In this document: piece after piece, positions 9,420 through 18,249 of the stretch | How positions within the stretch are numbered: position 1 is the first letter of the stretch | How the letters are laid out: each line of letters starts with the position of its first letter | Source of the DNA: Nitrosomonas sp. Is35 | GTDB lineage: Bacteria > Pseudomonadota > Gammaproteobacteria > Burkholderiales > Nitrosomonadaceae | Assembly (NCBI RefSeq): GCF_033063295.1 | Contig: NZ_JAWJZH010000001.1 | Coordinates: 2,852,001-2,916,000, forward strand | DNA length: 64,000 bases | Direction: 5' to 3' | Notes under the pieces: model-generated | The model's database searches: none | Told to the model about the DNA's origin: nothing | The model's input: only the letters and a program-made list of their open reading frames with translations | Program-made: the position numbers and the translations under genes

Positions 9420-11483
9420 ATGCTTAATCCGGCAAAACCATTCCATCCAAAGCTCTTCATCGCCCTTGCTCTCTGCTGGCTGGTAAATGCCGCATCGGCT
9501 GAAAGCAAATCGATCAGCGGAAAGCAGCCGGTGAGCAATCCTTTCCTCGATCTGAGCATCGAAGAATTGATGAAAGTCGAGGTTACCTCTGCATCGCGGC
9601 ATTCGCAAAAACTATCCGAAGTCCCTTCCGCTATTTTTGTCATCACTCAAGACGACATCCGCCGCTCGGGCGCAACCAGCATCCCGGAAGCCTTGCGCAT
9701 GGCGCCTGGAGTCGAGGTAGCCCGCATCGGCACGGACAAATGGGCCGTTAGCATACGCGGCTTCAACGGACGTTTTGCCGACAAGCTGCAAGTCATGATG
9801 GATGGCCGCAGCGTCTACAATCCGCTGTTCGCCGGGGTGCAATGGGAGCAACAGGATACGCTGATGGAAGATATCGAGCGTATCGAAGTCATACGCGGCC
9901 CCAATGCAGCCGTGTGGGGCGCCAATGCGGTCAACGGGGTGATCAATATCATCACCAAGAAAGCAGCGGATACGCAAGGGGCATTATTCTCCGGCGGCGG
10001 CGGCAGTTTTGAGCGCGGCTTTGCGGGCGCGCGCTACGGCGGAAAAATCAACGATGACACGCACTACCGTTTTTATGTCAAGGGATTCACCCGCGACCAC
10101 ATGAAAACAGTCACCGGGGAGAATGCCAACGATGCCTGGCATCAAGCCAGAGGAGGCTTCCGGCTGGATCATGCGCGCGGCATCGATCTGTTTACCGTGC
10201 AAGGTGACATTTTTTACAACGCCTTTGGCGACCGGCTGGACAAATCGCAATTGAGCGCGCCGCTCATCCAGGCAGAAACGGCCAGAGGGCATAACGAAGG
10301 CGGCAACATCCGCCTGCGCTGGGACCGGAAGTTCTCGGAAAAGTCAGCCATCATGCTGCAAACGTATTACGATCGTGTCGATTACCGCTTATTAACCAGC
10401 TCCATTTTCAGCGCCGAAAGTTTTGACATTGATTTGCAACATCGTTTCCCGCTTTTTGACAGGCACGATGTGACGTGGGGAGCGAACTACCGTCTTTATC
10501 ACAACAAAGTATCCGACACCGAGCTGATTTCCTTCAGTCCGCGTGAGCAAACCAATCATCTCGCCAGCGCTTACATCCGCGATGAGATCACGCTGCTGCC
10601 CGAACGCTTGCGGCTCAATCTGGGCTCGCGCTTTGATCACAATGATTTTACCGGTATGGAAATCCAGCCCAATGCACGTTTAATGTGGACACCGGATATC
10701 CAAAATTCGATCTGGATGGCTGTTTCCCGCGCAGTACGGACACCTTCCCGTGCGGAAAATGATATCCAGCTCAACACCCGGACACTCGGTGGAATTCCCG
10801 GCTTATCGGCGTTGCTTCCGTTCCCGGTTTTGGCGCAACTCAATGGCGCGTCAAACTTCAATGCGGAAAAACTGATCGCTTACGAAATAGGCTACCGGCA
10901 TCAGTTTTCACCCCAGGCCTCCATCGATGTTTCGGCTTTTTATAACGATTATAGCCAGTTACGCGATCTATCCGTCGGATTGCCACTGTTTCACGCAAGC
11001 TTCCCGCCCCATTTGATACTGCCGGTCGGACTGACCAACAAAGCTTCGGGACATACACATGGTGTGGAAACTTCGATTGAATGGAAGCCGACTGACAAAT
11101 GGCGTCTGCAAAGCAGCTACAGTTACCTGAATATGCATATTCACTCCGATTCGCCACTACGGCGAATCGACCCGACGACCGGCAGTGCCGACAAAGTCAG
11201 TCCGCAACATCAGGTATCCGTCCGCTCGAATTACGATTTATCGGAAAAATTGCAGCTCAATCTTTGGTTGCGTTATGTCAGTAGCGTGGATTTCTACCGC
11301 ATTCCCGGCTACGTCACCATGGACGCCAAACTGGTGCATCGGCCGCTCAAAAATGTCGAATTATTTGTGGTCGGGCAAAACCTGTTCAGCCAGAATCACA
11401 GAGAATTCTCTGCCGATTTTCTCCCTTCAATTCCGGTTTATATACCGCGTGGCGTTTATGCCGGAGCGGAATGGCGGTTTTAG
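9420..11483 (+). CDS. TonB-dependent receptor, tandem family member A
   Basis: 687 aa from ATG 9420 (a TTG three codons earlier is less likely). A signal peptide (KLFIALALCWLVNAASA) is followed by the segment FLDLSIEELMKVEV, then a full plug domain (SAIFVITQDDIRRSG, ALRMAPGVEV, RGFNGRFADKLQVMMDG, RIEVIRGPNAAVWGANAVNG, VINIITKKAAD) and a 22-strand-type barrel ending in AEWRF. It closely resembles the next two receptors, so the three arose by tandem duplication. This copy is followed directly by receptor B without its own YfiR gene. The ligand is unknown. A 162-base gap separates it from the signalling operon upstream. Confidence 0.93.
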   Translation: MLNPAKPFHPKLFIALALCWLVNAASAESKSISGKQPVSNPFLDLSIEELMKVEVTSASRHSQKLSEVPSAIFVITQDDIRRSGATSIPEALRMAPGVEVARIGTDKWAVSIRGFNGRFADKLQVMMDGRSVYNPLFAGVQWEQQDTLMEDIERIEVIRGPNAAVWGANAVNGVINIITKKAADTQGALFSGGGGSFERGFAGARYGGKINDDTHYRFYVKGFTRDHMKTVTGENANDAWHQARGGFRLDHARGIDLFTVQGDIFYNAFGDRLDKSQLSAPLIQAETARGHNEGGNIRLRWDRKFSEKSAIMLQTYYDRVDYRLLTSSIFSAESFDIDLQHRFPLFDRHDVTWGANYRLYHNKVSDTELISFSPREQTNHLASAYIRDEITLLPERLRLNLGSRFDHNDFTGMEIQPNARLMWTPDIQNSIWMAVSRAVRTPSRAENDIQLNTRTLGGIPGLSALLPFPVLAQLNGASNFNAEKLIAYEIGYRHQFSPQASIDVSAFYNDYSQLRDLSVGLPLFHASFPPHLILPVGLTNKASGHTHGVETSIEWKPTDKWRLQSSYSYLNMHIHSDSPLRRIDPTTGSADKVSPQHQVSVRSNYDLSEKLQLNLWLRYVSSVDFYRIPGYVTMDAKLVHRPLKNVELFVVGQNLFSQNHREFSADFLPSIPVYIPRGVYAGAEWRF

Positions 11484-11485
11484 CG

Positions 11486-13588
11486 ATGAATACCGGACAA
11501 ACAACCCATCAGCGCATTGGAATGCAAGCCGAACCGGCGATCCGGAAGCAGGCTCTAATGCGTAAATGGCTGGTGCAACTGACCATTCTCTGCCTCCTGG
11601 GATGTTTTGTAACACTTGCACCGGCAAACGGCAAGCTTGCCGAAGATCAGTTTCTGAATTTAAGCATCGAAGAACTGATGAACGTCAAAGTGACCACGGT
11701 ATCACGACGCCCGCAAAAACTGACTGAAGTCGCATCGGCTGTGTTTGTGATCACCCAGGACGATATCCGCCGTTCCGGCGCGACGAGTATTCCGGACGCG
11801 TTACGCATGGCGCCAGGGGTGCAAGTGGAACGTATTGACACCAATAAATGGGCGGTCAGTGTGCGCGGTTTCAACGGCCGCTTTGCCAATAAATTGCAAG
11901 TCCTGATGGATGGACGCAGCGTGTACTCACCCTTATTCTCAGGTACGTTGTGGGAACACCAGGATACGTTGATGGAAGATATTGAACGTATCGAAGTGAT
12001 CCGTGGACCTGCTGCTGCGGTATGGGGAGCGAATGCAGTGAATGGTGTGATTAACATCATCACCAAAAAAGCCGCCGATACTCAGGGGACACTGCTCAGC
12101 GCGGGTGGTGGAAGTTTTGAACACGCCTTCGCCGGTGCGCGTTATGGCGGGAAAATTAATGAAGACACGCCTTTCCGCGTCTATGCCAAAGGCTTCACCC
12201 GGGACAACACCGCATCGTTATCCGGAGAAAATAATCGCGACCAATGGCATTCGTCCAGGGGAGGATTCCGGGTAGACCATAGCCGCGGGATTGATCAATT
12301 CACTCTGCAAGGCGATGTTTTCTTCAATTCCAATGGCGATAGGATTAATAGAACGGTACTCGATTTACCGACCATTCCGGTGAACGGCTACCGTGGCTAT
12401 GAGGAAGGGGGAAATATCCGTTTCCGTTGGGACCGGACAATCTCTGATCGTTCTTCCATCATGTTTCAAACGTACTATGACCGTATCCGCCAAAAAATAT
12501 TACCGGTTGTAGATTATGATGCTGAAAGCTTCGATCTTGATTTCCAGCATCGTTTTTCCTTGCTCGACCGGCATGACTTAACCTGGGGCGCGAATTACCG
12601 GCTTTACCATAATACGTTCTTCGATACCGACATCATTAATTTTAGTCCGCGCACTCGGACCAATCAGCTCTTCAGCGGTTTTATCCGCGACGAAATCGCG
12701 CTCATACCCGATTACTTGCGGCTCTTAATCGGCACTCGTTTGGATCACAATGATTTTAGCGGATTGGAAGTACAGCCCAATGCACGCCTGATGTGGACGC
12801 CCAATGCTGAGAACTCGGTCTGGATGGCGGTTTCACGCGCAGTTCGCACCCCTTCCCGGGCTGAAAACGATATTCGTATCAATGCGGCGCAAATCCGTGA
12901 TTTTCCGGGATTATCGATCTTACCTTTCCCGCTATTGGCGGTAATTCAGGGCTCACACGGTTTTAATTCGGAAAAACTCATCGCTTATGAATTAGGCTAT
13001 CGTCATCAATTCTCTCCGCGCGCGTCCGTCGATATTGCCGGATTTGTTAACGATTACAGTCAGCTGCGCGATGCCAGCTTCGGCGCATTGTCGCTCAGCA
13101 CAGGGATGCCCATTCAACTGTTATTGCCGGTCATGGGCAATAATAAAGCATCCGCATTAACTTACGGATTTGAGATTTCCGCTGATTGGAAGCCGACGGA
13201 CAAATGGCGCATGCAAGGCAATTACAGTTTCTTGCACATGGATATCTCCGCGAGTTCATTGACAAAAAGGTTTGATCCCATTACCAGCGGCGCTGATAAA
13301 GTCAATCCGCAACATCAATTGTCGCTCCGTTCCAACCACGATTTATCGGATAAATTGGAAGCCAATTTCTGGTTGCGCTACATCAGCGATATCTCGTACT
13401 ACAGCATCCCCGGCTATGTCACGATGGATGCCAGAATGACGTATAAACCGGTCAAAAACCTTGAGCTGTTCGTTGTCGGGCAAAACCTGTTCAGTCAGAA
13501 TCACCGGGAGTTCGTGGCTGATTTCCTGCCCTCATCACCAGCCTTTATTCCGCGAGGAATCTATGGCGGAGCGCAGTGGCGCTTCTAA
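11486..13588 (+). CDS. TonB-dependent receptor, tandem family member B
   Basis: 700 aa from ATG 11486, three bases after the receptor A stop. ATG 11558, which leaves a shorter signal peptide (MRKWLVQLTILCLLGCF), is the main alternative. The mature protein carries LNLSIEELMNVKVTT, an intact plug (ALRMAPGVQVERI, RGFNGRFANKLQVLMDG, GPAAAVWGANAVNG) and a barrel ending in AQWRF. It is closer to receptor C (14493) than to A in plug wording and in the barrel (TSGADKV, HQLSLRSNHDLSDK). A YfiR-like gene begins six bases after the stop, so the pair is almost certainly cotranscribed. Confidence 0.93.
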   Translation: MNTGQTTHQRIGMQAEPAIRKQALMRKWLVQLTILCLLGCFVTLAPANGKLAEDQFLNLSIEELMNVKVTTVSRRPQKLTEVASAVFVITQDDIRRSGATSIPDALRMAPGVQVERIDTNKWAVSVRGFNGRFANKLQVLMDGRSVYSPLFSGTLWEHQDTLMEDIERIEVIRGPAAAVWGANAVNGVINIITKKAADTQGTLLSAGGGSFEHAFAGARYGGKINEDTPFRVYAKGFTRDNTASLSGENNRDQWHSSRGGFRVDHSRGIDQFTLQGDVFFNSNGDRINRTVLDLPTIPVNGYRGYEEGGNIRFRWDRTISDRSSIMFQTYYDRIRQKILPVVDYDAESFDLDFQHRFSLLDRHDLTWGANYRLYHNTFFDTDIINFSPRTRTNQLFSGFIRDEIALIPDYLRLLIGTRLDHNDFSGLEVQPNARLMWTPNAENSVWMAVSRAVRTPSRAENDIRINAAQIRDFPGLSILPFPLLAVIQGSHGFNSEKLIAYELGYRHQFSPRASVDIAGFVNDYSQLRDASFGALSLSTGMPIQLLLPVMGNNKASALTYGFEISADWKPTDKWRMQGNYSFLHMDISASSLTKRFDPITSGADKVNPQHQLSLRSNHDLSDKLEANFWLRYISDISYYSIPGYVTMDARMTYKPVKNLELFVVGQNLFSQNHREFVADFLPSSPAFIPRGIYGGAQWRF

Positions 13589-13594
13589 GCAGAA

Positions 13595-14176
13595 ATGAAT
13601 ATGCCAACACTTAACCAGCTTATCAGATGCTCAGGCGCCATCGTGAAACGATGTGTCCTCGGCTTCATTCTGGCCCTAGGGTTAGGTTATGGTCTTTCGG
13701 GTACGCACTCGATTGCCCAAGCGGCCGGTATCACCGAATATCAGGTCAAGGCGGCTTTTATCTATAACTTTGTCGCATTCACGCAATGGCCGGACACTAC
13801 CGGACCAACCATCCATCTTTGTGTCTATGGTGAAGATTATTTTGGCAGTGAAATCGATAAACTACAGAGCAAGCCGGTGGACAAGCGCAATATCAAGATC
13901 ATGCGCATCGATAATCCGGAGAAATTGGCGGATTGCCAGGTGGTATTTTTCTCCAAATCGGCCGGCAGCTCGCTATCAAGCTTATTGAGCAACTTACCGG
14001 CACAACCTATCCTGACTTTGGCCGATAGTCCCAATGCCATAGCACAAGGGGTAATCATCAACATGAATCTGGTCAATGAAAAAATTGTATTTGAAATTAA
14101 TCTGGAAATTGCACGCAAGTCCGGATTGGATATCAGTTCAAAATTACTGCAACTAGCTGTCAAAGTGTATCAATAA
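13595..14176 (+). CDS. YfiR-family periplasmic protein (copy 2)
   Basis: 193 aa. A signal sequence (VLGFILALGLGYGLSGTHSIAQA) precedes the family core: YQVKAAFIYNFVAFTQWPD, CVYGEDYFGSEI, CQVVFFSKS, PILTLADSPNAIAQG and a terminal beta region. The cysteines of CVYGED and DCQVVFF correspond to those in the other copies. It lies six bases after a TonB-dependent receptor, repeating the arrangement at 1-2448, but no kinase or cyclase gene follows this copy. It could bind the same periplasmic sensor domain as copy 1 or a distant one. Confidence 0.9.
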   Translation: MNMPTLNQLIRCSGAIVKRCVLGFILALGLGYGLSGTHSIAQAAGITEYQVKAAFIYNFVAFTQWPDTTGPTIHLCVYGEDYFGSEIDKLQSKPVDKRNIKIMRIDNPEKLADCQVVFFSKSAGSSLSSLLSNLPAQPILTLADSPNAIAQGVIINMNLVNEKIVFEINLEIARKSGLDISSKLLQLAVKVYQ

Positions 14177-14492
14177 CCCCCGCCACCCGATTGCCGGGGT
14201 CATCCCCGAACGGCCACGGTGATTATCCCTTCACGAAAGCTCCTGCTTTCTGCAAGAAATAGTCCTTTTTTATCAGCCAATTCCTGCCTTAGCGCTAACC
14301 CGTAAAATGCGAAAATTTCATCCGAAAATTAGCCGGTGAAGCCGTCGCAGTCATCTCAAGCAATTGCGCTGCCACATCCGATCTAACCAGCACCGCTCGG
14401 GAGTGTGCTGAAACTTGTTCAGCTCAACCCTGGAAACCGGTTTGCAGTATCCACATCAGCGCAAAGAGACCGTTGTAAATGAAAACGTCCCT
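14177..14492. other. Intergenic region before receptor C
   Basis: About 316 bases with no convincing gene. Just after the YfiR stop a C-rich stretch can fold as CCCCG...CGGGG (about 14181-14201), a weak hairpin with no T-run. The rest probably holds a promoter for the receptor C/YfiR copy 3 pair. A TTG-started extension of receptor C reaches back to 14415 but is unlikely. Confidence 0.4.
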
Positions 14493-16582
14493 ATGAAGAT
14501 ATTTTGTCCATTTACTCAATTGCATCCCATTCATCGGCAGCCAAAGCAGCAGCATGGAAAAACCCTGACGCTGCGGCTTGCAAGCTTGTTTCTGCTTGGA
14601 TGTCTTGCGAATCCGGCGATGGCAGAGAACAAACCGGTCAATAATCAGTTTCTGAACCTGAGCATTGAAGAATTGATGAACGTCAAGGTAACCACGGTCT
14701 CGAGAAATCCGCAACGGCTTACCCAAGTGGCATCGGCAGTTTTTGTCATTACCCAGGACGACATCCGCCGCTCCGGTGCAACGAGTATTCCCGATGCATT
14801 GAGAATGGCACCTGGGGTACAAGTGGAACGTATTGGCACCGATAAGTGGGCAGTAAGCATACGGGGCTTCAATGGCCGCTTCTCCAATAAGCTGCAAGTC
14901 CTCATGGATGGCCGCAGTGTCTACTCGCCACTATTTTCAGGAACTTTGTGGGAACAACAAGATACGTTGATGGAAGATATCGAGCGTATCGAAGTGATCC
15001 GTGGCCCCGCTGCCACGGTTTGGGGTGTCAACTCGGTGAATGGTGTCATCAATATCATCACCAAAAAAGCCATTGATACCCAGGGTACATTGCTTAGCGC
15101 AGGCGGTGGAAGTTTTGAACATGGTTTTGTTGGCGCACGTTATGGCGGCAAAATAAATGAGGAAACTCCTTTCCGCGTCTATGCTAAAGGCTTCAGCAGG
15201 GACAATACATCATCCCTGTCCGGGAACAGTAATCACGACCAGTGGCATTCGGCCAGAGGCGGATTTCGTATCGACCATAGCCAGGGAATAGATCAATTTA
15301 CATTGCAAGGCGATATCTTTGCTAATGCTATAGGCGACACCTTAAACAAATCTGTGCTTGATTTACCTTCATTCTCTGCTAATGGTCATCGTGGACAAAC
15401 TGAGAGTGGGAATATTCGCTTTCGTTGGGATCGAACGCTATCTGACCAATCTTCCATCATGTTACAAACGTATTATGATCGCGTCCGCTACAAACTGTTG
15501 CCGATTGCAAACTTCGATGCCGAAAGTTTCGATATAGACTTTCAGCACCGTTTTCCTTTATTCAATCGGCATGACTTGACTTGGGGTGGCAATTATCGCC
15601 TGTATCATAATAAATTCTTAGATACTGACATTATCTCGTTCAGCCCGAGAACTCAAACAAATCACATGTACAGTGGTTTTATCCGGGATGAGATTACGCT
15701 TATCCCGGAACGATTATATTTCAGTATCGGCACACGTCTCGATCACAATGATTTCACCGGACTAGAAATTCAACCGAATGCACGCTTTATGTGGACACCC
15801 AATCCGGAGAATTCGATCTGGATGGCCGTTTCCCGTGCGGTGCGAACTCCATCTCGAGCTGAAAACGACATCAAAATCAAATCTATGCAATTGGATAGTA
15901 TTGCCGGATTTCCTACCTTGCCTTTACCCATTTTAGCGGTATTCCAAGGGGCGCATAACTTCAATTCTGAGAAAATGATTGCGTATGAACTGGGTTACCG
16001 CCACCAATTCTCTTCGCAAGCATCAGTTGATATTGCTGGATTTATTAATGATTATAGTCAATTACGCGATTTCAGTTTTGGTGCATTAGCACTTAGCACC
16101 GGATTGCCAAAGCAATTCTTATTGTCCACGATGGCCAACAATCAAGCCTCTGCATTGACCTATGGATTCGAAGTCTCAGCTGATTGGAAACCCCGGCACA
16201 ACTGGCGTTTGCAAGGCAACTACAGCTTCATCAATATGCAAATCTCAATCAATTAACGAGAAATTTCGATCCAACCACTAGCGGCGCAGATAAGGTAACT
16301 CCTCAGCACCAATTTTCCGTACGCTCAAACTATGATTTATCGGACAAATTGGCAGTCAATCTTTGGCTCCGTTATACCAGTAATATTTCTTATTACCATA
16401 TTCCCGGCTTTGTCACGATGGATGCAAAGCTGGCATACCGGCCAACAAAAAATACGGAATTATTCGTTGCCGGTCAAAACTTGTTTAGTCAGAACCACCA
16501 AGAGTCAATCCCAGACTTTATTCCCTCAGCACCCGTGTTGATTCCGCGTGGGGTTTATGCAGGGGCGCAGTGGCGCTTCTAG
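14493..16582 (+). pseudogene. TonB-dependent receptor, tandem family member C, frameshifted
   Basis: Read from ATG 14493, the protein has a signal peptide (LRLASLFLLGCLANPAMA), LNLSIEELMNVKVTT, a complete plug (GPAATVWGVNSVNG) and most of the barrel, then stops at 16254-16256 shortly after NMQIS. The missing C-terminus continues in the next frame (NQLTRNFDPTTSGADKV, ending AQWRF at 16582), matching receptor B residue for residue in character. A single missing base near 16245-16250 explains this. There is no homopolymer and no slippery heptamer at the site, so a true mutation or an assembly error is more likely than programmed shifting. If real, the barrel lacks its last strands and the receptor should be non-functional. 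The downstream frame is otherwise clean, so the lesion would be recent. Confidence 0.85.
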
Positions 16583-16591
16583 CGGGGATAA

Positions 16592-17173
16592 GTGAATATG
16601 CGCATATTTAACCGGCTGCTCAGATTACCAGATCACTTCATGAAACGAAGTATCTGCCGTTGTCTTTTAGCCTTATGCCTAGCCTTTGGTCTGTTTATTT
16701 CACATTCCATAGCCAGAGCCGATAACATCCTGGAATATCAAGTTAAAGCCGCTTTCATTTATAACTTCATTGCATTCACGCAATGGCCTGACACTACCGG
16801 TTCAGTGATTAATCTGTGTGTCTATGGCGAGGATTACTTTGGCAGTGAAATCGACAAATTGCAAAGCAAACCCGTAGATAAGCGGCATATCAAGATCATG
16901 CGCACCTCCGCCCCGGAAAAATTGGCCGATTGCCAGGTCATTTTCTTCTCCAAATCGGTGAGCGGCAGCCTGTCGAGCTTATTGATCAATTTACCCGGTC
17001 AACCTATCCTGACCTTGGCCGACAGCCCCAATGCCATATCCCACGGGATAATGATCAATATGAATCTGGTCAATGAAAAAATCATATTCGAGATTAATTT
17101 AGGAATTGTCCGCCAATCGGGACTGGATATCAGCTCAAAACTGCTTCAGCTGGCAACCAAAGTGCACCAGTAA
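16592..17173 (+). CDS. YfiR-family periplasmic protein (copy 3)
   Basis: 193 aa, starting at GTG 16592, which aligns with the ATG of copy 2 (MNM start) and has GGGGA upstream; ATG 16598 is an alternative. A signal sequence ending near SIARA is followed by the family core YQVKAAFIYNFIAFTQWPD, CVYGEDYFGSEI, CQVIFFSKS and PILTLADSPNAISHG. It is highly similar to copy 2, showing that receptor and YfiR were duplicated together as one cassette. It starts nine bases after the frameshifted receptor C and could still be expressed. Confidence 0.9.
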   Translation: MNMRIFNRLLRLPDHFMKRSICRCLLALCLAFGLFISHSIARADNILEYQVKAAFIYNFIAFTQWPDTTGSVINLCVYGEDYFGSEIDKLQSKPVDKRHIKIMRTSAPEKLADCQVIFFSKSVSGSLSSLLINLPGQPILTLADSPNAISHGIMINMNLVNEKIIFEINLGIVRQSGLDISSKLLQLATKVHQ

Positions 17174-17342
17174 GCACTATCTTACTTGCAATGCTCAGAA
17201 ATGTCCGCTTTTTCCCGGTCAAATCCTTCTTTAGATCGAATACTCGAAATGTACAATATTTTTTATCCTTTCCATTGATGATCAAGAAGAAAGTCCATCA
17301 CGGATACTTATCCATACCACCCAATTAATTGGAGATTTAACT

Positions 17343-18209
17343 ATGAAACGGCTCATCCTATCGGCTTGCGCATTTATTCTGATCGCTCACATTCAGCTTG
17401 CTTTCGCCACCCTATCCAGCGACACGGAAAAATTGCTCAACTGGGCTGAAAAGACCTTCCCGCAATTCTTCCCCAGCCCTCAAGCCACACAAAACATCGA
17501 ACCCTGGTTATTCCGCTATTATCCGGAGACTGGCGTTTATGCCGGTGTCAATAAAAGTGACAATGCTGTTTATGTGCTTGGCGGACCTTGGGGAAACACT
17601 CCGGCAGTAATCGATACACTCGCTAACCTGATCACCCAGATCGACAGTTCCGGCGGTAACGGCGGCATCGCGGGTTGTGATACGACTGATGCGCTTTCCG
17701 GCGTATCGTACAGTCAAAGCGGCAATGTCGTAACAGTGACAACCAACGGTCAATGCGTCACCGCCCCGGATATCTCTAAAACCAATCTCTGCCAAGTGCC
17801 TCAGCAAACAGCGGCGAGCGGTGTTTCCTTGCTCGGCAGCAATACCGTAACCGAATCCAGAATCGAAGGTCTGTCTACCAGCATTCCGGGATTACCCAAT
17901 CCGTTCCAAGCCATTGTCGATGCCGCGGCCAATGTTAAACACTGCACGATGAATGCACCTGCTGCTACTGCCAATCTGGTTGTGAATTCCGATCTGTGTC
18001 TCGATATTACAGCGCCCATCAGCGAAACCCTGGCGGGTCTGCCAATCACAGGCATCGTAGTTTCTCCGCCAGTAAAATATTACACAAAAGGAACCTATAC
18101 CAGCCAAACTGTCAGCGATTGCTTTGCTACCGACGCCACTACCATCAGCGACGCATTTACAGGAGAAGTTTGGGTGAAACAAAGCGGCAGTTTCGTCAAG
18201 ATTCAATAA
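17343..18209 (+). CDS. Exported protein of unknown function with WAE...YYP.TG.Y domain
   Basis: 288 aa, preceded by GGAG at a good distance. A signal peptide (LILSACAFILIAHIQLAFA) is followed by a domain with LLNWAEKTFPQFFPSP, then WLFRYYPETGVYAGVN and VYVLGGPWG. I have seen this pattern in secreted proteins of betaproteobacteria, but it has no function I can name. After a glycine/serine linker (about 100-112) comes a threonine/valine-rich beta region with six cysteines, possibly disulphide-bonded. It follows the last receptor/YfiR cassette on the same strand after 169 bases, so it may belong to that locus or have its own promoter. Confidence 0.75.
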   Translation: MKRLILSACAFILIAHIQLAFATLSSDTEKLLNWAEKTFPQFFPSPQATQNIEPWLFRYYPETGVYAGVNKSDNAVYVLGGPWGNTPAVIDTLANLITQIDSSGGNGGIAGCDTTDALSGVSYSQSGNVVTVTTNGQCVTAPDISKTNLCQVPQQTAASGVSLLGSNTVTESRIEGLSTSIPGLPNPFQAIVDAAANVKHCTMNAPAATANLVVNSDLCLDITAPISETLAGLPITGIVVSPPVKYYTKGTYTSQTVSDCFATDATTISDAFTGEVWVKQSGSFVKIQ

Positions 18210-18249
18210 CAGGTGGGGATTAAGGCTGGCGCGAAACCATCCGCGCGAA

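Noticed and set aside
14415..16256. Programmed frameshifting of receptor C
   Set aside because: The site lacks a slippery heptamer and a following structure, and receptors A and B need no shift.
18229..18246. GCGCG...CGCGC inverted repeat between the secreted protein and the REC-TPR gene
   Set aside because: Only five base pairs, no T-run; not enough for a terminator call.
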